The notes: a model not told the origin generated them from the letters alone. A stretch of DNA of 64,000 nucleotides from Gammaproteobacteria bacterium (GCA_015491865.1 WFVD01000009.1:1-64000); one strand, 5' to 3'. Shown: positions 28,852-41,614, counted from the stretch's first letter. Translations and numbers: made by a program.

Positions 28852-29652
28852 ATGAAACCATTCAAATACCTGGCCACCATTTTACTTTCGGTATCGCTGC
28901 TGTCGTTCTCGGTAGTGCATGCGGAAGAGGATTCAACCGTCGTCACTATTGACGGAAAATCAATTGATAGTGAGACCTTTAATCGCTACATCGAGATGCG
29001 AGCGAGACAGGTTAATCTCAAAGGCCCTGTTAGCGATGAACAGCGCAAGCTACTGCTAGAAGAGTATATCAATAGCGAGCTCCTTTATAACGCAGCGATA
29101 AAGGCGGGTGTCGACAAACTTCCTGAGGTCAGGGCTGAGATTGAAGCGCAGACAAGAACAGCCATCATCAATAATGGCCTCAAACAGCACCTCAACAAAG
29201 CGCTCACAGAAGCGGCGCTGATGGAGATGTACAAAGCACAGTATGGTGATGGCACAATCGAGTATCACATTCGCCACATACTGGTTGATAATGAAGTCGA
29301 TGCCAATAATATTCTGGCCGCGCTGAAACGTGGTGAAGATTTCGGGAAACTTGCAGCGATCAGCTCAACTGATCCCTCAAGCAGTGAAGGTGGCGATCTG
29401 GGGTGGCTCGATACCGATCAGATGCCAGAAGCGTTTACCAGTGTCGTCACCACCTTAAAACCGGGTGAATACAGCAACATGCCGGTGCAGAGCCGATTTG
29501 GCTGGCACATCATCAAGCTTGATGAAAAGCGCACGATTGATCCACCTGCGATTGAGGTCGTTGCTAAAGAGCTGGCCGATGAACTGCAAAGCAAAGTTGT
29601 TATAGAGTACATTGATGGCTTGCGAAAAGATGCGGTGATTGAGATCAAATAG
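28852..29652 (+). CDS. Exported parvulin-type peptidyl-prolyl isomerase
   Basis: A signal peptide (about residues 1-24, cut near VVHA) sends this 266-residue protein to the periplasm. An N-terminal SurA-like helical segment (about 30-125) precedes a parvulin domain (about 133-225) with HIRHILVDNE, SSEGGDLGWLDTDQM and FGWHIIKLDEKR. It should help fold outer-membrane or periplasmic proteins. A ribosome-binding GGAAG lies before the ATG. It follows yciI by 90 nt. Confidence 0.92.
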   Translation: MKPFKYLATILLSVSLLSFSVVHAEEDSTVVTIDGKSIDSETFNRYIEMRARQVNLKGPVSDEQRKLLLEEYINSELLYNAAIKAGVDKLPEVRAEIEAQTRTAIINNGLKQHLNKALTEAALMEMYKAQYGDGTIEYHIRHILVDNEVDANNILAALKRGEDFGKLAAISSTDPSSSEGGDLGWLDTDQMPEAFTSVVTTLKPGEYSNMPVQSRFGWHIIKLDEKRTIDPPAIEVVAKELADELQSKVVIEYIDGLRKDAVIEIK

Positions 29653-29739
29653 CGCGCCACTGGCACTGGCAATTACAGAACAAGCAGCATCGGCTCAGTA
29701 ACGCTCGCCTGCTCAGAAAGCTGCTGCTTAAATCATCGT

Positions 29740-30747
29740 CTACGTCGATCGACAATGTAGCCGAGCATAAGCGATAGCGCCGTGCAGACCGCCCCCCTCA
29801 TCGATAATTAACCTGATCGGTACCCTCCGCAGGTTGCGCTGCATCGCCCCTTTATGGCTAAAACAGGTGGCAAATTCATCCTGCTTAGCGAGCAGAAGGG
29901 TCTGTATCTTTGGCGCAATACCACCAGCAAGATAGACGGCATTGACTGGAAAATAGTGCAATGTAATATCGCCAGCCGCAGCGGCATAGATATCAATAAA
30001 ACAGCTCAGCGTCTGCTCAGATAACAGATCATCACCAGCCACAGCATGCTCACTGATAATTTGTGCGGCATCACCCCGCTGCAGCGCTGCGCGAACCGAG
30101 CGGCTCTCAGCCACCCCGACAACATCACGAAAAAAACGGTAAAGCGCGACAATACCACGCCCTGAAACAAGCATTTCGACACTGACGTAGCCATATTGCT
30201 GCTGCAACCACTCAAGCAACCGCAGCTGCATCTTGTTCGCCGGTGAAAAGGCGGCATGCCCCGCCTCACTGCTCAAGACGCGCTGCTGCTCTCCAGCTGA
30301 TACCAGGTGCGCTGCCCCTAGTCCGGTCCCTGCACCAATCACAACGGCACTCGTTATCGGCTCGTGCTCCCCTTTTTTACCGGGCTGGAGAACAAGCAAC
30401 GCCTCTTCAGGGAGATAAGGAAGAGCATAGCCAACGGCAACAAGGTCGTTAATTAAGTAGCTATTTTCCGTCTGCAGCAGCAGGCGCAGCTCTTTTTCAC
30501 AAACACGCCACGGTAAATTGGTGAGCGACGCGCAACCAGAAACAACAGGGCCGGCTACCGCCAGACAGACACTATCCAGCGCTCTCTGAATCGCATGATC
30601 GACCAGAAAATGTTCGATGATCTCGATGAGAGAGTCATAGTCGGCACTCGCATAGATTTTTTCATGCCGAATGGCAGACTCGCTGTCGTCCTGTAGATAA
30701 ACAAGCCGCGCATGGGTGCCACCGATATCACCCGCCAAGATACGCAT
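29740..30747 (-). CDS. glk: Glucokinase
   Basis: Glk phosphorylates glucose to glucose-6-P with ATP. The 335 residues show the Glk fold: LAGDIGGTHARLVYL (phosphate 1), GAGTGLGAAHLV, SSEAGHAAFSP at the sugar site, and YLAGGIAPKI (adenosine site). It begins 8 nt after pgi ends, so the two form an operon that turns glucose to fructose-6-P. It can also feed glucose freed by malQ into the pool. Confidence 0.93.
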   Translation of the reverse strand: MRILAGDIGGTHARLVYLQDDSESAIRHEKIYASADYDSLIEIIEHFLVDHAIQRALDSVCLAVAGPVVSGCASLTNLPWRVCEKELRLLLQTENSYLINDLVAVGYALPYLPEEALLVLQPGKKGEHEPITSAVVIGAGTGLGAAHLVSAGEQQRVLSSEAGHAAFSPANKMQLRLLEWLQQQYGYVSVEMLVSGRGIVALYRFFRDVVGVAESRSVRAALQRGDAAQIISEHAVAGDDLLSEQTLSCFIDIYAAAAGDITLHYFPVNAVYLAGGIAPKIQTLLLAKQDEFATCFSHKGAMQRNLRRVPIRLIIDEGGGLHGAIAYARLHCRST

Positions 30748-30755
30748 CTTATGCC

Positions 30756-32423
30756 TTACGACTTTGCGAGCGCCTTAGAGGGCGGGCGGCGCTGTTTATA
30801 ATAGTTGATTAACCCATTTGTTGAGCTGTCGTGGCTATCAATCAGCGCCCCATCACTCAGCTCATTTTCAATTGTAGCTGCGAGCTGTTTTCCTAGTTCA
30901 ACCCCCCACTGGTCAAACGAGTTAATATCCCATATCACTCCCTGTACAAACACCTTGTGTTCGTACATCGCAATCAGGGATCCGAGCGTTTCAGGGGTCA
31001 GCGTGTCAAATAGAAAGGTGCTGGTAGGTCGATTGCCAGGGAAGGTCTTATAGGGCAGCAGTGCTGCTATCGCCTCTTCATCCAGCCCCTGTTTCTGTAA
31101 CTCAGCCCTCACCTCATCTTCTCGCTTACCTCGCATCAGCGCTTCTGTCTGTGCAAATACATTCGACATCAGCGCCCGATGATGTCTGGGAATACAGCGA
31201 AAACTAAAGATAGGCGCCAGAATATCTGCCGGTACTAACTTGGTACCCTGGTGCAGTAGCTGAAAAAAGGCGTGCTGTCCTGAGATCCCAATCTCACCAA
31301 AAAGCACGGGGCCCGTTGAGTAATCAACGGGCTGACCAGTCCGGTCAACGTACTTGCCATTACTCTCCATATCAACCTGCTGCATATATGCAGCGAAACG
31401 GTGAAGATGCTGATCATATGGCAACACAGCTATCGACTGCGCATCAAAAAAATTGTTATACCAGATGCCTAGCAACGCCATGATCACTGGAATGTTCTTC
31501 TCCAGCGGGGTATTCCTGAAGTGTTGATCCACTTTGTAGGCCCCTGTCAATAACGCCTCAAAGTGCTCTTCACCGATGGCGATCATCGTCGCCAGTCCAA
31601 TGGAAGACCATAGCGAAAAACGCCCACCCACCCAGTCACTCATGTGAAAAATATTTTCATCCGCAATGCCGAACTCTCTTGCCAGCGCGGTATTTGCGGT
31701 CACTGCGGAGAAGTGGCGATGGAGCTTGGTGTCACTACCAATACCATTGAGATACCACTGCCGGGCGGTTTCAGCATTGACCATCGTATCCTGAGTTTTA
31801 AAGCTCTTGGAGGCGATGATGAAGAAGGTTGTTTTCGGGTCCAGGTATTCGAGCGTGCCGTTGATGTGATTTTCATCAAGGTTTGAGACAAAATGGACCT
31901 TCAGATCATGTAGCGAATAGGGGCGTAAAGCCTCATTCACCATCAGTGGTCCAAGGTTCGAACCACCAATACCGATGTTCACCACATCCGTGATCGCCTG
32001 TTCTGTTACTCCGATCCACTCCCGGCTTCGAATCTTTCTGGCAAGCACCTTAACGCGCTCCCTTTCCGCTTTAATCTGAGGCGCGAGATCAACGCCATCC
32101 AGCATAACAGGAGCATCACCTCTATCTCGCAGAGCCGTATGTAGCACCGCACGATTTTCTGTGTGGTTGATCTTCTCGCCATTAAAGAGTCGTTCAATCC
32201 ATGCTGGCAAATCGACCTCATGAGCGAGCGCCAGCAGTAGCGCCATGGTTTCATCAGTGACACGGTTCTTGGAGTAGTCATAAAGAATGTCGTTAAGCTG
32301 AAGCGAAAAACGGTCAAACCGCGCCGGGTCTTTATCAAACAGATCTCGCATGTGGAGCTGTTTAGTCGCTTCGTAATGCTGTGTTAGTGCTAGCCACGCC
32401 TGCGTCTGTTTTAATCGAGACAT
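30756..32423 (-). CDS. pgi: Glucose-6-phosphate isomerase
   Basis: Pgi interconverts glucose-6-P and fructose-6-P. The 555-residue length is typical. Signatures include NIGIGGSNLGPLMVNEAL, FIIASKSFKTQDT, SDWVGGRFSLWSSIGL, and the C-terminal GVELGKQLA. It is the first gene of pgi-glk. A promoter with an internal palindrome is visible about 120 nt upstream. Confidence 0.97.
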   Translation of the reverse strand: MSRLKQTQAWLALTQHYEATKQLHMRDLFDKDPARFDRFSLQLNDILYDYSKNRVTDETMALLLALAHEVDLPAWIERLFNGEKINHTENRAVLHTALRDRGDAPVMLDGVDLAPQIKAERERVKVLARKIRSREWIGVTEQAITDVVNIGIGGSNLGPLMVNEALRPYSLHDLKVHFVSNLDENHINGTLEYLDPKTTFFIIASKSFKTQDTMVNAETARQWYLNGIGSDTKLHRHFSAVTANTALAREFGIADENIFHMSDWVGGRFSLWSSIGLATMIAIGEEHFEALLTGAYKVDQHFRNTPLEKNIPVIMALLGIWYNNFFDAQSIAVLPYDQHLHRFAAYMQQVDMESNGKYVDRTGQPVDYSTGPVLFGEIGISGQHAFFQLLHQGTKLVPADILAPIFSFRCIPRHHRALMSNVFAQTEALMRGKREDEVRAELQKQGLDEEAIAALLPYKTFPGNRPTSTFLFDTLTPETLGSLIAMYEHKVFVQGVIWDINSFDQWGVELGKQLAATIENELSDGALIDSHDSSTNGLINYYKQRRPPSKALAKS

Positions 32424-32541
32424 ATTTAACCACCCTTACTATTCAGTCGATGACATGCCATAAAACGGCACCATCAGAACCAATGCCATCACTCACACCA
32501 GACAGTATTGATGGATGATAACGCACATACTTTTAGACTAA

Positions 32542-32569
32542 TCTATACTACTTTTAGTATTCATCTCAA
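32542..32569 (-). promoter_or_regulatory. pgi promoter with an ATACTA/TAGTAT palindrome in its spacer
   Basis: On the minus strand TTGAGA (32569-32564) and TATAGA (32547-32542) are 16 nt apart. The palindrome ATACTA-N4-TAGTAT (32545-32560) fills most of the spacer and touches the -10. Its position suggests an operator for a dimeric repressor. The regulator is unknown. Confidence 0.5.
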
Positions 32570-34431
<1,862 letters not shown>

Positions 34432-34447
34432 CACCGGCTAACACCGC

Positions 34448-36961
34448 CTACGTTAACCGCCAGATATCGCTATTATACTGGCCGATTGTGCGGTCAGTTG
34501 AGAAGTGGCCGCTACAGGCGGTGTTATTGATACTCATCTCCAGCCATCTCTCCCGCTCTCGGTAGGCTGCAGAAGCCTGCTCCTGTGCGTCGATATAACT
34601 TCTAAAATCGGCCAGCGTCAGCCACGGATCGTTAGGTGACAACAGTGAGCCTATTATTCCATCAAAGATATGTGGTTCAACCGCATTAAAGTGGCCAGAC
34701 TGCAATAGATGCATCACACGTCTGAGGTCTTCATCCTGCTCAACGAGTGCGTTCGGCTGATAATGGTGACGCATCGCCTCAACTTCCTCGGCACGAAGGC
34801 CGAAGAGGAAAAAGTTCTCTTCGCCAACCGCTTCCAGTATTTCGATGTTAGCGCCATCATAGGTACCAATTGTTACAGCACCATTCATCATGAATTTCAT
34901 ATTCCCGGTGCCCGAGGCCTCTTTGCCAGCCGTTGATATCTGCTCTGAGAGATCAGTGCCTGGACAGATTATCTCCATCTTTGACACCCCATAATTCGGA
35001 ATAAAGGCCAGCTTTAATCGGTCACCCACATCGGGATCATTATTAACCACTTCTGCAACATTATTTACAAGTTTGATGATCATCTTCGCCATGTAATAGC
35101 CCGGCGCAGCCTTGCCGCCCATCAACACACAGCGGTTGGTCCACGGGACGCTATCTCCCCGTTTGATTCGATCATAAAGGTGAATAACATGTAGCAGGTT
35201 TAGTAGCTGACGCTTGTATTCATGAATGCGCTTTACCTGTACATCAAACATGGCATCAACATTAAAGTCGACATTACACTGTGCTTTGACCAGCTCCGCA
35301 AGTTGCTTTTTATTGAAGCGCTTTGCCCTATCCCACTGTTGAGCAAAATCTCTGTCTGTATGGAAATGCTTTAGCTTGCTTATCTGTGAAAAGTCAGAGA
35401 GCCATGTATTGCCAATTTTCTGCTCAATTAACCGGCTCATAGCGAGGTTTGCATGTGCAACCCAGCGCCTTGGTGTCACCCCATTCGTCTTATTATTAAA
35501 GCGTTCGGGCCACAGCTCATAAAAATCCCTGAACAGCCCATGTACCAACAGCTCTGAATGGAGTGCGGCCACACCGTTAACAGAAAAGCTACCGGCAATC
35601 GCCAGGTAAGCCATCCGTACCTGCTTTACAGCGCCCTCTTCAATAATCGACATTCGAATCTGGCGTGCAATATCACCCGGCCACTTCCTTGCAACCAGCT
35701 TAAGGAAACGGGCATTGATCTCATAAATAATCTGTAACAGGCGTGGCAGCAAGCTCTCAAAGAGGTGAACCGGCCATTTTTCAAGCGCTTCAGGTAACAG
35801 GGTATGGTTAGTGTAGGCCATGGTCTGACTGGTGATCTTCCACGCCTCGTCCCACGACAACTTTTTTTCATCCATAAGAAGGCGCATCAACTCAGCCACT
35901 GCGATAGTAGGGTGGGTATCATTCATCTGAAAAACGTTCTGTTCAGCAAACTTGCTGTAATCACAACCTTCATTGATCTCCCACTGGCGTAACACATCCT
36001 GCAGACTGGCGGAGGCAAGGAAATACTGCTGTTTGAGGCGCAACACCTTGCCGTTCTCACTGGCATCATTGGGATAGAGCACCATGGTGATATGCTCTGC
36101 TTCGTTCTTTGCTTCAACCGCTTCAGGATAACTACCGGCATTAAACTCCTCCAGGCTAAAAACACTGGTGGCGCTGGCAGACCAGAGGCGCAGGGTGTTA
36201 ACAGTGTCATTTTTATAACCGGAGATAGGTACATCGTATGGAATCGCCAGCACATCGTCGGTATCCTGCCAGCGACAGTGCATAGTGCCGTCACCCTCAC
36301 GAATAAATTCCACTCGACCGCCAAATTTAATCTGTTGAGTGAATTCCGGGCGCTCTAACTCCCACGGGTTTCCATCACGCAGCCAGTGATCGGGTTTCTC
36401 AAGCTGGTAACCATTTTCAATCTCCTGTTTAAACATGCCATATTCATAGCGAATGCCATACCCCACTACGGGTAGTTGTAACGTTGCGCAGCTATCCATA
36501 AAACAGGCAGCTAGTCGCCCCAGACCACCATTACCTAAACCTGCATCGATCTCGGCACTGGTAATCTCCTCCATATCAAGCGCAAATTTGTGCATCGCCT
36601 CTGTCGTCTCATCATTCAAACCGAGGTTTAAAATATGATTCCCAAGAGAACGACCAATCAGAAATTCAAGTGACATATAGTAGGCCTTTCTACGGCCAGG
36701 CGTTTCATGGGCGCGCAAGGTCTTTTGCCAATCGGCCATCACACGATCCCGAATGGTAAAAGAGAGCGCCTCGTAAAGATAATATGGCATACACCCCAGG
36801 CAGCGTCCCAGATGGCTAGATAGGTAACGATGAAAATCGCACGCCAACGCCTCACTATCAGATGCGAGCTTTTCGACAGGGGGCATGATCAGGCTACACT
36901 TCTTTGTCTTGCTGGAGGCCTCTGAATTTTTTTCAGCCTCTGTTTTTTTTATGTTGGACAT
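34448..36961 (-). CDS. glgP: Glycogen phosphorylase
   Basis: GlgP removes glucose-1-P from the non-reducing ends of glycogen. The 837-residue protein is full length. The PLP-binding lysine is Lys689 in EASGTGNMKFMMNG, and YYMSLEFLIGRSLGNHILNLG and AACFMDSCATLQLPVVGYGIRYEYGMFKQ mark the N-terminal half. An N-terminal tail of about 35 Lys/Glu/Ser-rich residues precedes the catalytic fold. It is the last gene of glgC-GH57-malQ-glgP and starts 3 nt after malQ ends. Confidence 0.97.
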   Translation of the reverse strand: MSNIKKTEAEKNSEASSKTKKCSLIMPPVEKLASDSEALACDFHRYLSSHLGRCLGCMPYYLYEALSFTIRDRVMADWQKTLRAHETPGRRKAYYMSLEFLIGRSLGNHILNLGLNDETTEAMHKFALDMEEITSAEIDAGLGNGGLGRLAACFMDSCATLQLPVVGYGIRYEYGMFKQEIENGYQLEKPDHWLRDGNPWELERPEFTQQIKFGGRVEFIREGDGTMHCRWQDTDDVLAIPYDVPISGYKNDTVNTLRLWSASATSVFSLEEFNAGSYPEAVEAKNEAEHITMVLYPNDASENGKVLRLKQQYFLASASLQDVLRQWEINEGCDYSKFAEQNVFQMNDTHPTIAVAELMRLLMDEKKLSWDEAWKITSQTMAYTNHTLLPEALEKWPVHLFESLLPRLLQIIYEINARFLKLVARKWPGDIARQIRMSIIEEGAVKQVRMAYLAIAGSFSVNGVAALHSELLVHGLFRDFYELWPERFNNKTNGVTPRRWVAHANLAMSRLIEQKIGNTWLSDFSQISKLKHFHTDRDFAQQWDRAKRFNKKQLAELVKAQCNVDFNVDAMFDVQVKRIHEYKRQLLNLLHVIHLYDRIKRGDSVPWTNRCVLMGGKAAPGYYMAKMIIKLVNNVAEVVNNDPDVGDRLKLAFIPNYGVSKMEIICPGTDLSEQISTAGKEASGTGNMKFMMNGAVTIGTYDGANIEILEAVGEENFFLFGLRAEEVEAMRHHYQPNALVEQDEDLRRVMHLLQSGHFNAVEPHIFDGIIGSLLSPNDPWLTLADFRSYIDAQEQASAAYRERERWLEMSINNTACSGHFSTDRTIGQYNSDIWRLT

Positions 36962-36964
36962 AAC

Positions 36965-38455
36965 TTACCTTTGGTACAAATAGATATAATGTTTAACTGT
37001 TTCTAGCAGCTCTGGTCTCACCTGCTGCCATTCAAACCGCCATTGCCAGTTATCACCGACAGTACCGGGGGTGTTCATTCTCGCCTCGGTGTCCAGCATC
37101 AATAGATCCTGCATCGGTATTACACATAAGAAAGATACTGATGCGATCGCCATGCGTATCAGCGCGATCGCCTTCTCTTCGGGTAACATGCCATCACAGG
37201 CGGCATAAGCATTAAAAAAGTCCCGATTATAGCCGTGCTCACTGTTAATCCAGCCCAGCGTTGTATCGTTATCATGCGTTCCAGTATAAAGCAGATCGTG
37301 ACAGTAACAGTGGTGCGGTAAATGGGGGTTGCTGGTATTGCCATCAAAGGCAAACTGCAACACCTTCATGCCCGGCAGGTGAAATTTGTTTTTAAGTTGC
37401 ACCACCTCGTCGGTGATTACACCCAGGTCTTCGGCTACTAGCGGCAGGTGAGGAAAAGACTCAAATAGTGCGTTTAACATCGCCTCCCCAGGCACCTTCT
37501 GCCAGCGACCATTCATCGCCGTCTCCTCAGTAGCCGGGATCATCCAGCACGCCTCAAGCCCCCGAAAATGGTCGATACGAATCAGGTCAAACAGTGCAAG
37601 CTGGGTTGTTATACGCCCCTTCCACCAGTCGAAGCGATCCCCACTCATGTAGGTCCAGTCATAAAGCGGGTTTCCCCAGCGCTGCCCTGTGTCAGAAAAT
37701 GCATCGGGTGGGACCCCTGCTGTATAAGACATCTCTCCCTGCTCATTGAGCAGAAAGTTGTCACGCCGGGCCCACACATCCGCGCTGTCGTGCGCGACAA
37801 AGATCGGCATGTCACCAAAGAGCGCTACATCATGGCGGGTGGCGTATTCACGCACCTCCTGCCACTGAGTAAAAAAAATAAATTGTTCAAAGATCACCTG
37901 CGCAACCTCTTCACTTAGCTGTTCACCACACTCAGTGATGGCCTCAGGCAGGCGCTGGGCCAGTTTTTGTGGCCATTCATACCAGGGCTGGCCGTGGTAT
38001 TTCTGCTTTAATGCGACATAGAGTGCATAGTCATCAAGCCATTCCTGGTGTCTCTCTCTAAATGAATCCAGTCGCGTTAACCACTGTTTGTCGGCCAGCC
38101 GGTCAAATCCTTCTTTTGCTTTAACAAGGCCTCTGCTTCGATATTGCGAATCTGTCGGCTCAAGCTCAACATCAGCAAGGTTGAGCCAGCCGTGGTCAAC
38201 CAGCCAATCAAGACTAATCAGCATCGGGTTACCGGCATGTACTGATAGAGATTGATAGGGGGATCTATCCTCATGCGTTGGCCCCAGCGGTAACATCTGC
38301 CACACCTTAATCCCGCAGTGATGCAGTAGCTCGATAAAGCGGTAGGCGCTGTGACCCATGTCACCACTTGAACACGGCCCAGGCAGAGAGGTTGGGTGGA
38401 GCAAGATGCCGGCGCTGCGTCGATTAAAGATGGGAGTGGCTTCGGGAGTTTTCAC
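36965..38455 (-). CDS. malQ: 4-alpha-glucanotransferase (amylomaltase)
   Basis: MalQ (GH77) moves alpha-1,4-glucan segments between chains and releases glucose, which complements phosphorylase. The 496 residues begin RRSAGILLHPTSLPGPCSSGDMG and carry DMPIFVAHDSADVWA, the nucleophile region LIRIDHFRGLEACWMIP, EDLGVITDEV and TGTHDNDTTLGW. It sits between the GH57 gene (9 nt gap) and glgP (3 nt gap). Confidence 0.95.
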   Translation of the reverse strand: MKTPEATPIFNRRSAGILLHPTSLPGPCSSGDMGHSAYRFIELLHHCGIKVWQMLPLGPTHEDRSPYQSLSVHAGNPMLISLDWLVDHGWLNLADVELEPTDSQYRSRGLVKAKEGFDRLADKQWLTRLDSFRERHQEWLDDYALYVALKQKYHGQPWYEWPQKLAQRLPEAITECGEQLSEEVAQVIFEQFIFFTQWQEVREYATRHDVALFGDMPIFVAHDSADVWARRDNFLLNEQGEMSYTAGVPPDAFSDTGQRWGNPLYDWTYMSGDRFDWWKGRITTQLALFDLIRIDHFRGLEACWMIPATEETAMNGRWQKVPGEAMLNALFESFPHLPLVAEDLGVITDEVVQLKNKFHLPGMKVLQFAFDGNTSNPHLPHHCYCHDLLYTGTHDNDTTLGWINSEHGYNRDFFNAYAACDGMLPEEKAIALIRMAIASVSFLCVIPMQDLLMLDTEARMNTPGTVGDNWQWRFEWQQVRPELLETVKHYIYLYQR

Positions 38456-38464
38456 CTTGCCTGT

Positions 38465-40195
38465 CTACTGCTGCTGGCCGGGCAACATTGCACCACCCAT
38501 GGCCGGAGTGCCACTGCCAAATGAGAACGCTTTGGCTAGATACTCGGGCGGTGTGACCCCCAGTATCTGGTAGAGATTTCCGAGATGCATGCGGAACTGT
38601 TCATCAAAGGATGCGACTGACTCAGCCGAGTTATACTCCCCCATCCACCAGAACCAGTCTGAGCTTTCACAGGTGGCCAGCTGCGTCGTTGCTCGCTGCA
38701 ATTGCTGCCTGTCGAGCCGCCTCTCGGCAACGGTGCGATCATAGGCCTGTTTTGCGTCGACCAGCATGTCCCAGGCGCGGTTCTTATCCGCTTCACCAAT
38801 CCAGGTAGAGAGTGTGCCATAAACCCAGCTACCCGCCACAATCTCATCTACTCGCGCCTGCTCCCTGGGTACAGAGAGATATTCGCTATAAGTGGTTAGC
38901 TGAATGCCTTCGTGTTGAACCAGCTTTTCATACAGCGCAGAGAGAAAATAGTAGCCATTCTCAGGGTAATATTCCCACGCGTTTTCACCATCAAGAATAA
39001 TCGAAACCAGCCGGTCAGGCTGACCAGCGCAACTTTCAGAAACATTCTCAAGATGATGGATTAGATTCGCCACCGCATCGTCGGCGTGCCAGTCAGCGTA
39101 TTTAAACCCGATCAGATCAGAAAGGCCGTCGTCACGAAAGAAACAGGTCACGGCCCTGTCTCGGTATTGATACGCCTTCTGAATGCATTCACCATTTTTA
39201 TCCTCATCGCCCACTGATTTTTGCAGTGAATTTCGCAGTACTGTCTCTCCGCTGGCCAACCATTTCAGCCCCATCTCATCAATGAGTTCAATAGTCTCGC
39301 TGCTGACAGCCCCTTCTGAAGGCCAGCAACCTGCAGGCGTCAAACCAAAGATCTGCTGGAACACCTCAATCCCTTTCTGCATATGCCAGCGGCTCCGCTC
39401 AAGACCGTCGGGATAAGCTGGCGATAGTGGCATCTCGACACCCGGCATCGCCTGCTGAGCACTGTTAAAATCGATCAACAAAGGGATAATAGGGTGGGCA
39501 TAAGGTGTCATCGACAGCTCAATCCTGCCCGCCTCCGCCAGCGCCTTATAGCGACCGAGGACACCACTGATCAACTCATCAATCACCTCAACCAGGCAGT
39601 GGCGATCACAGATAGTAAAGCGTGTCTCACGCGCCATCAACGCCTTAATCCGCCCATCACGCTTGCGAACCGTCTCACCAATCCAGCTCAGGTGATACCA
39701 GACGAGCAGATCGATAAAAAACTGTTCCGAGTAGTATGGCAGTTTTTCCGGCTGCTCGATTACCAGTTCAGCCATCTCCGCCAGCGTCTTAAAGGGTTCA
39801 AAGCGCTCTATCAAACGTTGTCGATTGGCCCGTAAACAGGCCTTTACTAACGTTAGACGCGCATCGCTATCGAGATGCAGAACTGGATCAGCCAGTGCTG
39901 CAAGGAGCGGATCACGCAGCGCCTTGCCACCCTTCAAATGCTCTTTAAGTTGCAGTGAATAGTCCTGGATCTGCTCCAGCAAAACAGGGGCAAAATTAAC
40001 AACAGCCCTGGCACCCGGCTGATTCTCCAGGTGCGCGGCCATATCCACATAATCCTTAATTGTGTGCAGGTAGGTCCAGGGAAGGTGGTAGTGGCCATTA
40101 CGAAGGTCACGATAATCCGGCTGGTGCATATGCCAGTAGAGCACAACATTCAACGGCTGTTTGCGCTCACCACTATCGGACATGGTGTAGTCCAT
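38465..40195 (-). CDS. Glycoside hydrolase family 57 enzyme (alpha-amylase / glucanotransferase / branching type)
   Basis: GH57 enzymes act on alpha-glucans by a retaining mechanism. The 576 residues contain the five family motifs: HMHQPD (22-27), then [20 protein letters not shown] with nucleophile Glu294, [13 protein letters not shown] with the acid/base Asp region (about 355-356), and [14 protein letters not shown]. The start overlaps glgC by 23 nt (by 11 nt if the inner ATG at 40183 is used), so translation is coupled. Placement between ADP-glucose synthesis and malQ-glgP points to glycogen remodelling. Which of the GH57 activities it has cannot be told from sequence alone. Confidence 0.9.
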   Translation of the reverse strand: MDYTMSDSGERKQPLNVVLYWHMHQPDYRDLRNGHYHLPWTYLHTIKDYVDMAAHLENQPGARAVVNFAPVLLEQIQDYSLQLKEHLKGGKALRDPLLAALADPVLHLDSDARLTLVKACLRANRQRLIERFEPFKTLAEMAELVIEQPEKLPYYSEQFFIDLLVWYHLSWIGETVRKRDGRIKALMARETRFTICDRHCLVEVIDELISGVLGRYKALAEAGRIELSMTPYAHPIIPLLIDFNSAQQAMPGVEMPLSPAYPDGLERSRWHMQKGIEVFQQIFGLTPAGCWPSEGAVSSETIELIDEMGLKWLASGETVLRNSLQKSVGDEDKNGECIQKAYQYRDRAVTCFFRDDGLSDLIGFKYADWHADDAVANLIHHLENVSESCAGQPDRLVSIILDGENAWEYYPENGYYFLSALYEKLVQHEGIQLTTYSEYLSVPREQARVDEIVAGSWVYGTLSTWIGEADKNRAWDMLVDAKQAYDRTVAERRLDRQQLQRATTQLATCESSDWFWWMGEYNSAESVASFDEQFRMHLGNLYQILGVTPPEYLAKAFSFGSGTPAMGGAMLPGQQQ

Positions 40196-41444
40196 GCCCC
40201 AGCATATCTGATGTTACCAGTACAATACCTTTCGGTGATACATGGTATTTCTCTTTATCCTCCTCCATGTTCTCACCAATAATCGTACCATCTGGAATAA
40301 CACAGCCTTTATCGATAATCGTTCGGGTAATGCGGCAGTGCTTGCCAATCTTCACATCGGGCAGAACCACCGACGCTTCAACCTCACTATAGTCATCCAC
40401 CGTCACGTTAGAAAACAGCAGGGTATGACGCACCACGGCACCCGAAATAATACAACCACCCGAAACCATGGAATCAACCGCCATGCCACGCCGATTATCA
40501 TCATCGAAGATAAATTTTGCCGGTGGCAACTGCTCCTGGTGAGTCCAGATAGGCCAGTCATTATCATACAGATTCAATTCAGGTGTCACGCCGATCAGCT
40601 CCTGATTTGCTTCCCACAGAGCATCAACTGTCCCCACATCACGCCAGTAAGACTGCACCCCTGTATCAGAGTTCTTAAATGGATAGGCAAACACTCGATA
40701 ATTTTTGATCGCATCGGGAATAAGGTCTTTACCAAAATCGTGGCTGGATCTTGGCGTATCGGCATCGCGGATTAACTGTTCGAACAGGAAGTCTTTATTA
40801 AAGATATAGATCCCCATTGAACAGAGTGAGTGCGTATCATCACCCGGCATGGGTGCAGGTTCTGCCGGCTTTTCAACGAATGTTTTGATCCGCATACTAG
40901 CCTCAACCCCCATCACCCCAAAGGCCGATGCCTGTTTGCGGTCCACCTCAATGCAACCGATGGTGAGATCCGCCTCAGATTCCACATGCTTTGCGAGCAT
41001 CGCGCCATAATCCATTTTATAGATATGGTCACCGGCCAGAATCAGTACATACTCAGGATTGTGGTCACGAATAATATCAAGGTTCTGATAGATAGAATCA
41101 GCCGTCCCAGTATACCAGGAGGTCTCATTAACACGTTGCTGTGCCGGTAGCAGTTCAACAAACTCACCAAACTCACCACGTAAATGGCCCCAGCCGTGCT
41201 GAATATGCAAATTCAGTGAATGGGATTTATATTGAGTCAACACACCAATACGGCGTATTCCTGAATTGATACAGTTTGATAGTGGGAAGTCGATAATCCG
41301 AAATTTACCACCAAATGGTACCGCAGGTTTGGCACGCCATGCAGTCAGATCCTTGAGACGTGAACCGCGTCCACCCGCCATGATCAAGGCCAGCGTATTC
41401 CTGGTCAGGTTACTAATAAAACGTGGTGATTTTTCTGCATTCAT
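40173..41444 (-). CDS. glgC: Glucose-1-phosphate adenylyltransferase (ADP-glucose pyrophosphorylase)
   Basis: GlgC makes ADP-glucose from glucose-1-P and ATP, the committed step of glycogen synthesis. The 423 residues show the nucleotidyl-transferase start [37 protein letters not shown], the sugar-phosphate site FVEKP, and a C-terminal left-handed beta helix that carries the allosteric site. It is the first gene of glgC-GH57-malQ-glgP. An exact -10 hexamer lies about 210 nt upstream, beyond a dispersed repeat. Confidence 0.97.
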   Translation of the reverse strand: MNAEKSPRFISNLTRNTLALIMAGGRGSRLKDLTAWRAKPAVPFGGKFRIIDFPLSNCINSGIRRIGVLTQYKSHSLNLHIQHGWGHLRGEFGEFVELLPAQQRVNETSWYTGTADSIYQNLDIIRDHNPEYVLILAGDHIYKMDYGAMLAKHVESEADLTIGCIEVDRKQASAFGVMGVEASMRIKTFVEKPAEPAPMPGDDTHSLCSMGIYIFNKDFLFEQLIRDADTPRSSHDFGKDLIPDAIKNYRVFAYPFKNSDTGVQSYWRDVGTVDALWEANQELIGVTPELNLYDNDWPIWTHQEQLPPAKFIFDDDNRRGMAVDSMVSGGCIISGAVVRHTLLFSNVTVDDYSEVEASVVLPDVKIGKHCRITRTIIDKGCVIPDGTIIGENMEEDKEKYHVSPKGIVLVTSDMLGHGLHHVR

Positions 41445-41493
41445 CCGACACTTACCCTCTTAATACGTACCTCAGCACTGCCCTGAGAAATCT

Positions 41494-41614
41494 CTGATTA
41501 ATCACCTTGTCTCTCATTGCGAACAAAACGTGACGGACTTGAACTCCAGCGCCTACAGGGCGGCAGCCACAACGCGAGCTGAAGCGGCACATTAAGCGAT
41601 GACTTCGTCGCTTA
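41494..41614. repeat. Dispersed repeat, copy B (121 bp), in the glgC-glgB intergenic region
   Basis: The same length as the copy at 10616-10736, with a conserved left part (CTGATTAAT, then CTCTCAT, then CGTGACGGACT) and an identical 22-base right end. The hairpin TAAGCGA (41593-41599) / TCGCTTA (41608-41614) with loop TGACTTCG is perfectly kept. If glgC is transcribed from the TATAAT at 41654-41659, the repeat lies within its 5' leader. Confidence 0.75.

Noticed and set aside
31934-31946. tRNA-like GGTTCGAACCACC
   Set aside because: Inside pgi in frame, with no matching acceptor, D or anticodon stems; no tRNA gene.
40242-40775. 177-codon open frame opposite glgC
   Set aside because: Shadow frame of glgC; composition rich in His/Arg/Ile typical of antisense reading.
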